A DNA stretch of 64,000 bases from Strobilurus pachycystidiatus (lineage: Eukaryota; Basidiomycota; Agaricomycetes; Agaricales; Physalacriaceae), in assembly GCA_019915135.1 (NCBI GenBank), contig JAHLMK010000019.1, positions 1,054,001 to 1,118,000 of the forward strand, written 5' to 3'. The translations under genes and the position numbers were made by a program. Positions 23,678-34,869 of this stretch are shown here, piece by piece. How positions within the stretch are numbered: the stretch's first letter is position 1; each line of letters starts with the position of its first letter. The notes under the pieces are model-generated. The model did not search any database, was not told where the DNA came from, and saw only the letters and a list, made by a program, of their open reading frames with translations.

Positions 23678-25738
23678 CTAGACATCAGACCCTTCGACCT
23701 CTCTCGCAGTGAGTGTGTACGAGAACGGACTGGGCACGCTGCGATGTTCGGTCAAAATTAGATAACTGGGAATGCATCAACACTTGCCTAACTAGTCCCG
23801 AAGACCATGTCACAGACGGTACATACTCCATGCCGTTTTCATCAACTGGTTTCGAGATCTTGAAGACGTGAAGGATCGAGGCAACAAAAAGGAAAAGAGA
23901 GTCATCTGCAAAGAAACGTCCGGGGCAGATTCTCTGAATTGCGAGTTAATTGTGGTCTACGTCATGAGAAGATACATACACGTCCGAAACCGAATGCGAC
24001 ATTGGGTTCCGGCTCTTTCTCATCGCCGAGGAATCGCTCTGGGTTGAACGCCTCGGGATTCTTGTAAATGTCTTCCTCGTGAAGCATCGCCCTGATGGTC
24101 CAAATCTGAGCGCCGTCAGAAAGCTGAGCCATCCCGACTTACCAGATATTTGCCAGTACAGTGGTCCGTGCTGGGATGTGCCAGCCCTTGTACTCATCAT
24201 CTTGGGTCGTGTAGTGGGGGACCGCTTCCAAAGAGAATGAGACAGCGTGTAGAGTTTGGATGATGTTCCCACCTATTGCTGCCACCGGTCGCCACCGAAG
24301 AGTTTCCTTGACGATGCAAGAGACATATACCAAATTGTCGCGATCATCGAAGTCTGGAAGTCTCTGGCGCCCAACGACAGCATCTAACTCTTCCTGCGCC
24401 TTGCGCTGCACATCTGGGTACAGCATCATCGCAAGGAAGAAGTCGATCAGGGCGGTAGCAGTCTAGAGAACTATCAGCCGATGTGGTGACTCGACGCGAG
24501 CTGTGACTAACAGTATCTGCACCCGCTGTTCACGACAGTCAGTAGAGTAAGAGTGATAGCGGTGAATCACTGACTTGTGTAGAAAGTGCCACCGAGATCT
24601 TGAATGTCGTGTTCGCTCATTTCGTGTTCACCTGCAAAGTTCTCTTCGATCAGGGAGCTGACGATCGATGGTTGAGCAGTTCCAGCAGCCTTTCGACAGC
24701 GTCAGTCAGCAATCTCACAGAACTTTCCTTGACATACTAAGTCCTGCTTGATGTGATTGTATGGAATAGCACGAAGATTTTGTGCATTCCGTCGCCGGGA
24801 TACTGCGCGGCGCTTGAATGCCGCGCCTGGGAACCAAGTCGGGATGTATTGGACTGCACCACGTCAGTACCAATCAACTCGCCAAAGATATCTCCTACTT
24901 ACGAACGGGTGTGATATCGACAAGAGCTGCACCTATGGTTTTCTCCCCGGATGTGCGAGTTTCCTCCATCATTGCGATGTACTGGTCCGTTTCATCGTTG
25001 ACCTGATGCCCGTAAGTGATCATCACGATAATTGCACCGGTTGTTCTAGGAGACATGAGCAGATGCTACTTCACACGGGCGGAGGAATTGCACCGACAAT
25101 TTGAGGAGTTTGACAACATTATCCGGATTTGCTTGCAGTCGTTTCAGAAAAGTGCGGATCTCTCGTCGCATGACCGGCCGATACTGAGTAGCGACAATTG
25201 TGGGATGAAGGCGCTGGGCGACAATTTTACGATGTGCCGCCCATCCTTCGTGGTAGGACTTCAAAAGAAGGTTCCAGCCAAATCCGGCGCTGCATCTTTC
25301 ATCAATAATCGTCAACCGACATCGGAGATACTGACAGCTCCTTAATACTTGGGAGTCTTGGACGGTCAGAGTATATCGCAGCCTTCTGTTCTAGTAAAGC
25401 GTTCGCTGCTTGAGTCGAATTGACGGAGAGTACCGGCAGGCCGAAGACGCGGAAGAAAACAATATCGCCTTTCATTCTGAGATTTAGAAACAGGCCCGAA
25501 AGGATTACGAGCTCTCGAGCTCACCGTATTTGCGTGCCAGGTCCCTGTGCTTGACCCACTCGTAGCCGCCGCTGGGCATGTCTCCAAAGTTACCGATGAT
25601 AGGTTTACCAGGTGGGCCTGGAGGTGTGGCCATCGAATTTCGCCGCCATGTCACGATCCGAACCAAAAGAACGAAGACCAAAACAGAGATAGCGACCAAA
25701 AAAGGAGCCATGCTGGAGATTTTGTAAAGTGAGTCCAT
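23678..25738 (-). CDS. cytochrome P450 monooxygenase
   Basis: Membrane-anchored microsomal P450 with about ten exons. An N-terminal anchor (MAPFLVAISVLVFVLLVRIV) is followed by the proline hinge TPPGPPGKPIIGN. Further on are WAAHRKIVAQRLHP (helix C region), the I-helix AGADTTA, ETLRWRP (ExxR), NPEAFNPERFLGD (PERF), and the heme-binding loop FGFGR/RICPGR, split by an intron. The last intron appears to use a GC donor (AG/GCAAGT near 23780); its use gives a tail VPSPFSYTLTARE and a stop at 23678. All key residues, including the heme-ligand Cys, are present. The CYP family is not assigned. Tandem with the downstream alpha/beta hydrolase. Confidence 0.85.
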
Positions 25739-26553
25739 CGAACTTGATGTCCAAGGAGGAGACGACAGATTTGAGTTGACCGATTTATATGCACGTCAAC
25801 GGAATGGGCATGCGCATGTGACGGTATATGGTTTTCATTTGCTACATGGCCCCCGAGATCCTGGCGGGACCTGCCAGACGTGGAAGGTGTGGGAAGGAAA
25901 GAAGGAAGGATTAACACAGCACGGTCCCAATATGGAATGCCGGTCAATCACTTACATAAGGTACGTACTTCAAACTTGGGTTCGTACTGGGTTCGTATGA
26001 CCCGCATCTCGTAAGGCTGCCCCAGCAAGCGACCCTCAGCCGAGCTCACAATCTCCGTGGAAACGTTGGCGTAGACCTTCTCGGCGATATCATACATCAC
26101 GCTTACTATGAGATTCCGGGCCCAATACCTCCTTCCTTCCTTCTACTAAGCAACCTAGTTTCGTGTCACCGGCGCTCGGAACGTTCAGCGGCGCTTGTCT
26201 GATAATAAACCGTGACTTTGCGAACCTCGAAGACTTTCTCACAGAGGCCTCAGGCATGCACCGAATATCTGCATCTCTCTCAATGGGGCAAGTTGGCCGT
26301 AGATATTTTTGTGGGCGATGCCCCGCTTGGTATAGATTGCAATCAAACGTGACTTGCGAGTTCCAAGGCCATGTGCTGATATGGGGGTCAACACGTAGCC
26401 CTTCTTCCCCGTGTGATCTTCACAGCTCAGGATCTGAGTGCCACGGCTCAGCGCGTGAAACCTGCTCATCACAAAGTTGGAGAGACTCTTATAGCACTAT
26501 GCCAGTGCTTCCTCTCATCATCCGAGCTAACCATATCGTTCTACACCACTCTT
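25739..26553. promoter_or_regulatory. divergent promoter region, P450 / DUF6534 gene
   Basis: The two genes are transcribed away from each other. A TATAAAT box for the P450 lies on the minus strand at 25783-25789, about 45 bp before its ATG. No other element recognised. Confidence 0.5.
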
Positions 26554-28739
26554 ATGTCTGTTTACGATTCAACTCTAGGTGCTGTCTTCCTCGGCGGCGC
26601 TGTGACTCTCATGTCAGTGCTTTTCCCTCACTGACAGTCGCTAATCATGTCTGACATGACTCTGTCTGCTAGCCTCTATGGTGTGTTAAGTGCTCTGAAA
26701 ATCCCCGAACTACCTGACAGACAGGTATCTTATAGGTGTTACCTTTCTCCAATGCTTCTACTTCTACACCTCAGGGCGCCAGAATTCACCGGGTCTCAAG
26801 TTACTGGTGAGTATTTGTGAATTGCATGTTCTACAACAATACCGACATTTTGTCAGGTTGCGGTTGTCTTGTGAGCGCCCTTTCACAAGCCTGCCGTGAT
26901 TACCATACTAAACATCATCCCGACAATCAGGGTTATGGACACACTTCATGTTGTCTTCGTTGTGCATATGCTTTACTGGTGAGAATTCGGAACATTATGA
27001 TGTATACGGCCCTCAGTGTTCTCCAAAGGTTCCTCGTCACCAATTATGGCAATATCAAGTCTCTTGAATCAACTCCGTGGTAAGAGCTACAAGAGTCCCC
27101 TTCCTGACTTGACACTGACTCTTGTGTTTTGACAGGAGCCTTACTGTTAGTGGAATCGTAACTCACCATACTAAAGAATTTCTGACCAATTATTTCATGT
27201 AGGCCACAATCTTACTGTCGGCAAGTACAGACCCCACATCCATGGTCACTCTGTTGAACTTCAGCTATCTCTTTAGCCTACAAGTGACACTGTTGTTAAA
27301 CTGTCAGTAACAGCTTATTCATGATTGCACGATGGTGTTGAGAATACTGATGTGCATCCAGGTTCTACACACATCGCATCTGGATTCGTTGGTCTTCATT
27401 GTTATGCCACAGTTGTGTACTGATCACGCATTGACATTCTAGTCAGCAAGCGCAGCAAATGGCATGTCTTCATAGTGGTGCGCATGACTTTACTGAGGCT
27501 TACAATATGATTTGACGGGACCAATGATATCAGTTATTCCTCATTATCGCTCTGGAAATTGATGCACTAGGTACGCTTACTCTGAACAATTCTTGCTCTA
27601 TCTTAACATCTCAATCATAGCCAATGCATTTGAAACGTATGACTATCCATATATACTGAGGCAACCACCCATGATAGCATGGTCTTACAAGCTCAATAGG
27701 TTGTCTGATACTCCTTTGAACATTCTCATCATTAAGATTGAGGCAAGTACTCATCTTGCACACTCAATATTTGTCACTTACAAGTGCTGTCTCCCACAGT
27801 GGGTCCTGTATCTGGGATTCTCTCTTGCTGTGGTTGGAGACTTCTGGATTGCGGCCGTGCTCTCATACTTCCTCTACAAGTCCAGAGCTGGAATTGCACG
27901 GTTTGTTATTTATGATTAGTCCCTATATTCTGACTCATGCTCTCCATAGCACAGATAGCGTCATCAACACCTTGTTGATTTATACAATCAACACTGGTCT
28001 TTTAACAGCGTGAGCTCTGAGCACAGGCTTGATCTATAATCTCATTTTAATCTCATTTGTTCTAGCTTGGTTCAGTTATCATGCTTCATGACGGTTTGTT
28101 ACGCTCAGTCATCATGCCTATTCAAGCCTGTATCTGAGCACTTTCTCAGAATGTTGCTCTCCCAAAGACCAGTCTCGTATGGCTTGCATGTAAGTTACAA
28201 GCTATAATGCTCTTCACGCCTCCTTGACACAATATGAACTTTGCAGTGTACTTACCTCTGAGTAAATGTGAGTGCTAGGAGTCTTGTTGAATTGACGGAG
28301 TTTGATGCACAACTCGGACAGTGTACGCAAATGCCTTGCTAACATCGTGAGTCATCACTTCAGACTACCTGCTTACTTGTGCTATACACTTACACTGGTC
28401 GTTTTGCAGCCTCAATTTGAGGGATCACATTCAATCACGACTGGGGCAAAATGTGGTCTCAATCCCATTAACTCGCACTAGTAGGATGATTGGCACGGTG
28501 AGATATCTATTCTAGGTGAATGTACAATTCTTATAATGGTTTCTTAGGATCCAAGGTCCGCAATCCAGTTTCAACAGGAGTCTGTCTCTTCCGGAGAGCT
28601 TGAGTCACAAGCAAGATCTAAAACTGGACAATATCCATCATTCAACGAGAACACAGTCCTGGAGATAACGGCTACTACACAAGTAAAAAATACGCAGAAC
28701 AGCTCGCAAGATATTGGTATAATGTCAGTGGAGCGTTAG
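26554..28739 (+). CDS. DUF6534-type seven-helix membrane protein
   Basis: Agaricomycete integral membrane family of unknown function. About 15 very short exons can be drawn. MSVYDSTLGAVFLGGAVTLI joins an 8-nt micro-exon at 26673-26680 (completing LYG) and then VTFLQCFYFYTSGRQ, RVMDTLHVVFVVHMLYW, FLVTNYGNIKSLES, FYTHRIWI, LFLIIALEIDALG, YLGFSLAVVGDFWIAAVL, TDSVINTLLIYTINTGLLTA, YANALLTS and LNLRDHIQSRL, with a polar tail ending MSVER. The order and motifs (YTINTG, HALYW-like, LN.RDH) match the DUF6534 pattern. Some middle exons (27130-27380) are uncertain. Local base composition is more A/T-rich than its neighbours. Confidence 0.75.
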
Positions 28740-30180
28740 TTTACAAACTACTAGCAGAGTCTGTAGATCTACAAGTGCAAAGATTTCTTATCCCAAGTTG
28801 AACCAACAAGAGTTATATGTAAATCAAAACATGAGGGATTCCTCAATTCTTCTTGAAAGTTGGAGAGACGGATATAAGACATCTCACTAGTTTGATGTGG
28901 CCAAAGGGCTTTCCGTGGCGTGGAGACTCGAGCAACGACAAGTCGGTATATCATCCACAGAAGCGTCATAATTGTCTCTTTTGCATCTCCTTGTGACCAG
29001 GGATGGGCGGGTACAGCTTACATTCTGGCTGTTCATGAATGATGTTTGATCTATGGGCCGTTGCTTCGCGCCGCAGAATCAAGCACTACGGAAAACACAC
29101 GTCTGTGGCTTCTCTGTACAGTTTATGTTCTGATTGTTCATGGTATGAGCCGTCGATTTGAGCGGCAGGACCAAGGGCACTACGGACGCATCTATGACCT
29201 CATCCCAATCATCGTTCTGGACTCGGACGCGCTCCCGGCATCTTCTGCAGCTTTGAACATGCAGTCCGGAGAATCTACAGTCCCGAGGTGAATAAGTAAG
29301 GCTAGATTGACGAAGGAGGAAGGTGATCCAATCAATCTGCATGCGAGCTCAGATGAGGTGGGACGGCAGATCTAAATGTGAGCATCCCGCTGGCCGTGGA
29401 GCGCGCTATAACGAGATTGTTGCCTTCTCATATGCAATCTGTTGCAGGAATTGCACGGTGGTTAACTGCTGTGCACAGGTGACCAGAGGTCCAGGAGGGA
29501 TCTCCCGAGGAATTGTATTTAGGAAGTCGTACCGTGAGCAACTTGCGGGCCACAGATCAGAGCATGTTTCGGCGGTTCAACTTCGGTGCGGCGAGCCATT
29601 GATCTCTCGGTAATCCAGGCATGGTTTGTCCACCGTGAGCGTCCGCAGCAAGAAGATGTTCCGATTGAAGGAGCCTGATGAGGACATTGTGACGAAAGGT
29701 AATGAATGTCCCACGCACGACCGTGTGCACTCATTCCCAAGACCCTTGCCAATTTTCTTGCCGGCCTTGAATCCTCTAGTGTTGACTCCGCACTCGAAAC
29801 TCAGTGACACTCTTTGCGGACATAGTTTCCACGTCAATGGGAAAAAACGTGGCACCCCATATGATCTCGCCAGCCTTTCCCAGTTCCTTGATCCAGGAGT
29901 GATGAAGACCTAAATTTGTGATCGAGTACGATCATCTCCTTGATGGCAGAACGCGACTTGAAATGAAAGGAGACCATCGTCCACACTTCTATGTTATTGA
30001 CTTTCTAGGACGGTGAGGTGGACCTCTGGGACCGCTTCAGAGTATGCCAGACGGCAAGAATTCCCCAATCAAATTGACATTCGTACGACCGTCTGTCATG
30101 AATTTCTCTTCACCAGTACACGGCAGGCCGCAATACAAATGCACCGCCAATAATCTGTGACTCACAGGCTCCCATCTTCA
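28740..30180. other. intergenic, weak direct repeat
   Basis: No gene recognised. Two imperfect copies of a ~75-bp block start near 29012 and 29117; both contain GTTCATG and end with CACTACGGA. Confidence 0.35.
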
Positions 30181-32166
30181 ATGATTCATCCTCCTACTTG
30201 GCGCTTTCAGTTACTGTCCTTTCTGCGCCTAAGCGCGAGCCTCACATACTTGTCCGTAGGCCTAGGTTGGTACCTGATGCTTTACTCACCTAGTACATTC
30301 GTCTCACTGAGCTCTCACAGCGCGTTGGATCTGCCTCCGTCTGTTGAGCAGAAGTGTCATCAAAGGCCGGATTATCATCAAGGACGACGACGGAATCCAC
30401 GAATTTGGAAGGGCCACCAGTGGCAAGGATCCGGTCCAGCTCAAGATCAACAACAATGTGATGTGGTTGCGTCTCCTGTTGTCGTATGACATTGGCTGTA
30501 AATCGAAAGCTTCCTTCCATACGGCTCACATTGACAGTTGTACCGCAGTGTCTGAGGCCTACATGGAAGGCGAGTTTGATGTTACCGACCTCCAAGGCCT
30601 GTTAAATGTCAGTCACATTGTAGGTAGCCGTTGACGAACACCATTTCTGACCTATCTCCCTCTCGAAGTTCTGCTTGGACAACCGGATTGCTCTGAATGG
30701 ACTGAATGGCTACCTCGGTTACTTATTTGCATTCGCCTCCAGTCTCTTCATCAACATATTTGGGCAATGGTCTCTCTCCGTCGCAAAATGGAACGCGGTA
30801 AGTTTTTATTCATTCAAGTGACCATGTTGCTCATTGGCTAAAACAATGGCAGGAGGTGGCATACGATGTCTCTAACGAGTTCATGGAGGTTTTGTTTTCG
30901 AACTCTGAGCAGCATATAACTCCAATTGACGCAATGCATAGTGCATACTCAGCAAGGAGATGATGTACTCTTGTGCTCACTGGACTGACGAAGAGCACGG
31001 CCCTCGCGGTGACTTGACTGTCGGACCTTTCGAAGGCGACCTCGAGGCTGCGCAGCTTCGAAAGACGCGCAATCTACTGGAAAGGTGTCGCTTGCGCCCA
31101 GGAGATCGCCTTCTGGAGTTTGGAACCGGGTGGGGAGCGATGGCCATCGAGGTTCAGAGCAGGTTTTCTTTTTCCTTCTACATGATGCCGACTATATCAA
31201 CAGGCGGCACGATTGGGCTGCACGGTTGAAAGCATCACGCTTTCTGAGGAGCAGAAAATAATGGCAGAGCAACGGATTGAAGAGGAAGGCTTCTCGAAAA
31301 TGGTCACCGTTCATCTGTGTGACTACCGTCAGCTTCCCGAAACATTCGAAAAGTCTTTCGACGCGTTTGTCGCGTCAGAGATGTTTGAGGTGAGTTCCTT
31401 CACTTCAGTCGGATACGGTTAGAAATTACACGGTCGACGCAGGCGGTGGGCGTCCGGCATTGTACCGAGTTCTTTTCAATCCTCGACTGGGCATTGAAGA
31501 AAGATCGTGCAACGGTTGTGATCACGGCGACGGCCCAACCCGAGCATCGCTACTCGGACTATCAGTGAATATATTTACCCTTTCAAGTTCTCGTTGCCAG
31601 ATGCCACTTACGCTCTATCTAGGACTAATGATTTCGCCCGGCATTACCATTGGCCAAACACTCATCTTCCCAATGCAACCTTCTTACCTTACTCGGTTCA
31701 AAAAGCTGTCCCTGGAAGATTTGTCCTTTTCCAGTGCGAAGACTTCGGTATACGTACGTTGAAGCTGCAGTTGCAATGGTGCCCATCATTGTGTGAGCTG
31801 ACGAGCAACTCTAGATTATCCGCGAACACTGCGCGAATGGGGAAGGTATATGCATCAGCACTGCCGACTCACATGCTTTTGCTTGACGGTCTGACCTTAT
31901 TCACAGACGTTTGCAGAAGAACTTCAAGGGTGACGTAGCGACACGTATGGCGCAAAGATACCCAGAGCTCCGTGACGAGAAACGAATGCAAGCGTTCATC
32001 AGAAAGTGGATGTACATGTTCGCATACGCCGAGGTGGGATATGCACGCGCGTACACATCCTTAAATTGCTGGACCTTTGCGAGACCGGTATGCACCTTCG
32101 CCCACCCTTGACGGTGGTTCTTGATCCGATTCCTTGCAGGAGAATGCAGTCATAGCATGCGATTAG
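30181..32166 (+). CDS. cyclopropane-fatty-acid-synthase-like methyltransferase
   Basis: SAM-dependent enzyme that methylenates or methylates unsaturated acyl chains of membrane lipids. Exon 1 (ATG 30181) splices with GTTGGT..CACAG into ARWICLRLLSRSVIKGRI. Then follow the N-terminal domain (HIDSCTAVSEAYMEGEFD), LNGLNGYLGYLFAFASSLFI, YDVSNEFMEV, MMYSCAHWTDEEHG, the SAM motif RLLEFGTGWGAMAIE, VESITLSEEQ, DYRQLPETFEKSFDAFVASEMFE, HYHWPNTHLPNATFLP, and FRKWMY-like IRKWMYMFAYAEVGYARAY. The last exon reads ENAVIACD with a stop at 32164-32166. About nine introns of 50-60 nt keep phase where checked. The family is widespread in fungi; the exact product is unknown. Confidence 0.8.
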
Positions 32167-32317
32167 AGAACGGCGTCGTCGGTTTCCGCCGCTTTTGCGG
32201 CTCGCCCCAATCCCTTTAATTTACTACGAACGCTCTACTTTTCCTTCCTTCCTTGCTACAGTCATCCAACTGTGCTCAAAATGTATCATCGTTCTGAGAA
32301 AACATCTACAGTATCAC

Positions 32318-32471
32318 AAGCTCAAAGAGAAAAGATAGCATTGGTACAGTACGAAAACAAGTATCTTCAGAAACACGAAAGAAAGCAAATAACGATACAG
32401 CAGGGCACAAAGTATTAGGTCAACAGTAATCTATGCTGTAAACTAGGGGTAGTGTCCGATAATCGAGTCCA
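32318..32471 (-). other. 3' UTR of the split F-box gene
   Basis: Conserved at nucleotide level with 15778-15925, so it was copied together with the coding part in the F-box fragment. Confidence 0.55.
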
Positions 32472-33518
32472 TCATGAATAGGCGTGTCCGGGAAACGTGA
32501 ACAAGGACACAGGGTCCTCAAATTCGTCTTCATCAACCAGTCCAACCTCAATGCGCACGTCCACCTGATCCCGCACACTCTCCAAGACCGCACGCGACCA
32601 CCAGAACCGCGGCGAGTTCCTACGCGTCTTCATCGTCAGAACCAAGTTGAACGTCTCCAGCTGCCCGGCGCGCGTCTTGAGAAGCGTCTCGAGCGTCTTG
32701 TCCGTGTGCGTGAGGTACCACTGCTTCATCCTCCGTACAATGACGGACAGATGTCGGAGCTTGGGCAGGAACGATGCGGACGCCGCGAGAGTGTGCATGA
32801 GGAGGTCCAAACCCCAACACTCACACTCGCACGGATCCTCGCAGGAAGGCCACGGCTCGTAGTTCTCCGCTGCCGTGTGGGGTTCGAAGATGTGTGACAT
32901 CGGGTCTCGGCCGAGAGTGAGATGAGAGACGTTTGGGGTGCGTTGGAGAAGGTTGACGAATTGTAGAGAAAGGTTGGTATGGAGAGTGATATGGGTGAGC
33001 GTACCGCATGAGGCCCCGGGGTTGGACAAATTAAGGACTTCCTGCAGACGCCGGCAGATGTCGCCGCCCTTTGCCATACGGTCAATGATAGTGAGCTTCT
33101 CAAGGCGTGACAAGTCGACGATGGCATCGAACAGGCGGCTGTCATATACGACGAGCTCTTGGCAATGAAAGAGGTCGATACAATCGTCGTCGTCTAGGCG
33201 GACCCGATTTGAGAGCCACGAGACTTGCGGCTCGAAGATCAAAGTGGAAAGATTCCAGCATTGGTCGAGGAGGGAGATAATATGGCGCAGACAGTGCTCC
33301 GTGTCAAAGTCACAGTCCGCGAGTGTGGTCACGGCGATATGCTCAATGGTCGCGCCTGACTGCTCCAGATTGATCTTTGGAAGGTGTCCATCTCCCTGCA
33401 GGCGTAATTCCACTGTGCGAAGTTTGGGACAGGAACTGAAGAGGTGAAACTGCTCGCTGCAGTAGCCCTGAAGGTCGAGGATCAGGTGCTCAAGAACCGG
33501 GAACTCTTCGCCGAGCGG

Positions 33519-33525
33519 AAACATG
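33519..33525. repeat. target-site duplication, left
   Basis: AAACATG immediately outside the left TIR; identical to 37310-37316. Confidence 0.9.
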
Positions 33526-34038
33526 TGGTGGTGGGCAATTCTCGATTAGGGCCCGGGATGATTGGTTGTATTTGGTAGGACCGTCTTCTGCCAAATGGCT
33601 GAGACCTGATGGAGGTGCATTTTGGCTCGGACTCACTCATCTACACGCTAACTTCCAGAGAGAGAAATGTTAGAAATTATGACATCTTGGATTGACCCAA
33701 TCAGTTTACCGATTTCTTACTTGGATGGTCTGTTACGAGTTGTATCTCAAGCATCGGGTATGAGATGAGAATTCTGATTGGACATAATATCGATGTGAAT
33801 ACCCTGAGCTCTGAAATCTAATTTGTGAAGGCATACCATGAGGCAGTCTACCGTCACATGCACCCGAGCGATCGGGAACGCGAACGCGTCCAACAAGTGT
33901 GACAGTAGTGTGACACGCCGCGTCCCGCCACAACAAGACAAGCTCTCCTACTGTCTGCAGACGTACTACTCGCTCAAATTCGGTATGAAAGAATGCCAAA
34001 CATGATGGATAATACTAACCAAAAAGATTTCAGCATCT

Positions 34039-34869
34039 ATGGGCCGCATTACTATGAAAAAAAGGCAATCTGTTGCGCAAAAACAGCAAATCAGTGCTGC
34101 ACGAGCTGCTGCACACGAAAGCCACCGAGCCAACAAGGAGAATCGACGACCCTCTACACGATCCTCAAAAAAGCCCTCACTCGCCAACATATCAGACGCA
34201 GTACAGCTCAAAGAGGCCCTAAAAGATGCCAAACAGGCCAGGGCTGGTCTAAAAAATGCATTGCGACGTGAGGTGAGACTTCGAAAGAAGGTCACCGAGC
34301 TACAGCAGCAGATAGAGCGTCTTCACGGCGAGGTGCTTGAGGCACACGACATAGCGGAATGCCGTATACGCGATGTACTTCAAGACGTCGCGGCAGAGCA
34401 CAAATCATTCCAGCAACGACTGGACAAGGCTGCTGTCCTTCTAGAGGATGCACATTGCGACAATAGACGCTTTCAGGAGCTGTGTAACGAGCAGAAGAAC
34501 GACCTCATTGAGGTGCGAAGGCTGGTTTCCATTCTTAAAAAGCGTCACCATCGGGCTCGCGTAACACGGATGGCTGTGGCTAAAAAGACGCATGATGCCC
34601 GTTTACGTGCGAAGATGAAGAGCCGTGGCTCCTACCAACCACAACTACGTGCCCTGGCCCGTATGCTGGTCAACTGTGGGACCACGCAAGGCAAGGTTGG
34701 CCTTGTAATGAAGGAAGTCGCCGGCCTCTTTGGGATTGACCTGCAGAAAGAGATGAGCCGACGAACTGTGAACCGGATTGTGCTGGAAGGCTTGCTTGCA
34801 GCCCAAATTCAGACCGGATTTGAGATACAGTACACGAAAGGCGAGTCATATCTCAATCCACAGCAATAG
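34039..34869 (+). CDS. transposase N-terminal part (coiled coil, helix-turn-helix-like)
   Basis: 276 codons: a basic N-terminus (MGRITMKKRQ, ENRRPSTRSSKK), a heptad-rich coiled coil at about residues 55-175, then a basic linker and a predicted helical segment GTTQGKVGLVMKEVAGLFGI, typical of the DNA-binding N-terminus of this basidiomycete transposase type. The ORF stops shortly after the point where the +1 frame opens into the catalytic part. Both frames are open between 34824 and 34866, so a single one-base indel, or an intron I could not phase, separates the two parts. Confidence 0.75.
   Translation: MGRITMKKRQSVAQKQQISAARAAAHESHRANKENRRPSTRSSKKPSLANISDAVQLKEALKDAKQARAGLKNALRREVRLRKKVTELQQQIERLHGEVLEAHDIAECRIRDVLQDVAAEHKSFQQRLDKAAVLLEDAHCDNRRFQELCNEQKNDLIEVRRLVSILKKRHHRARVTRMAVAKKTHDARLRAKMKSRGSYQPQLRALARMLVNCGTTQGKVGLVMKEVAGLFGIDLQKEMSRRTVNRIVLEGLLAAQIQTGFEIQYTKGESYLNPQQ

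Noticed and set aside
17631..25738. Secondary-metabolite gene cluster (MFS, hydrolase, P450)
   Set aside because: No core synthase, terpene cyclase or NRPS/PKS is present; proximity alone is weak evidence.
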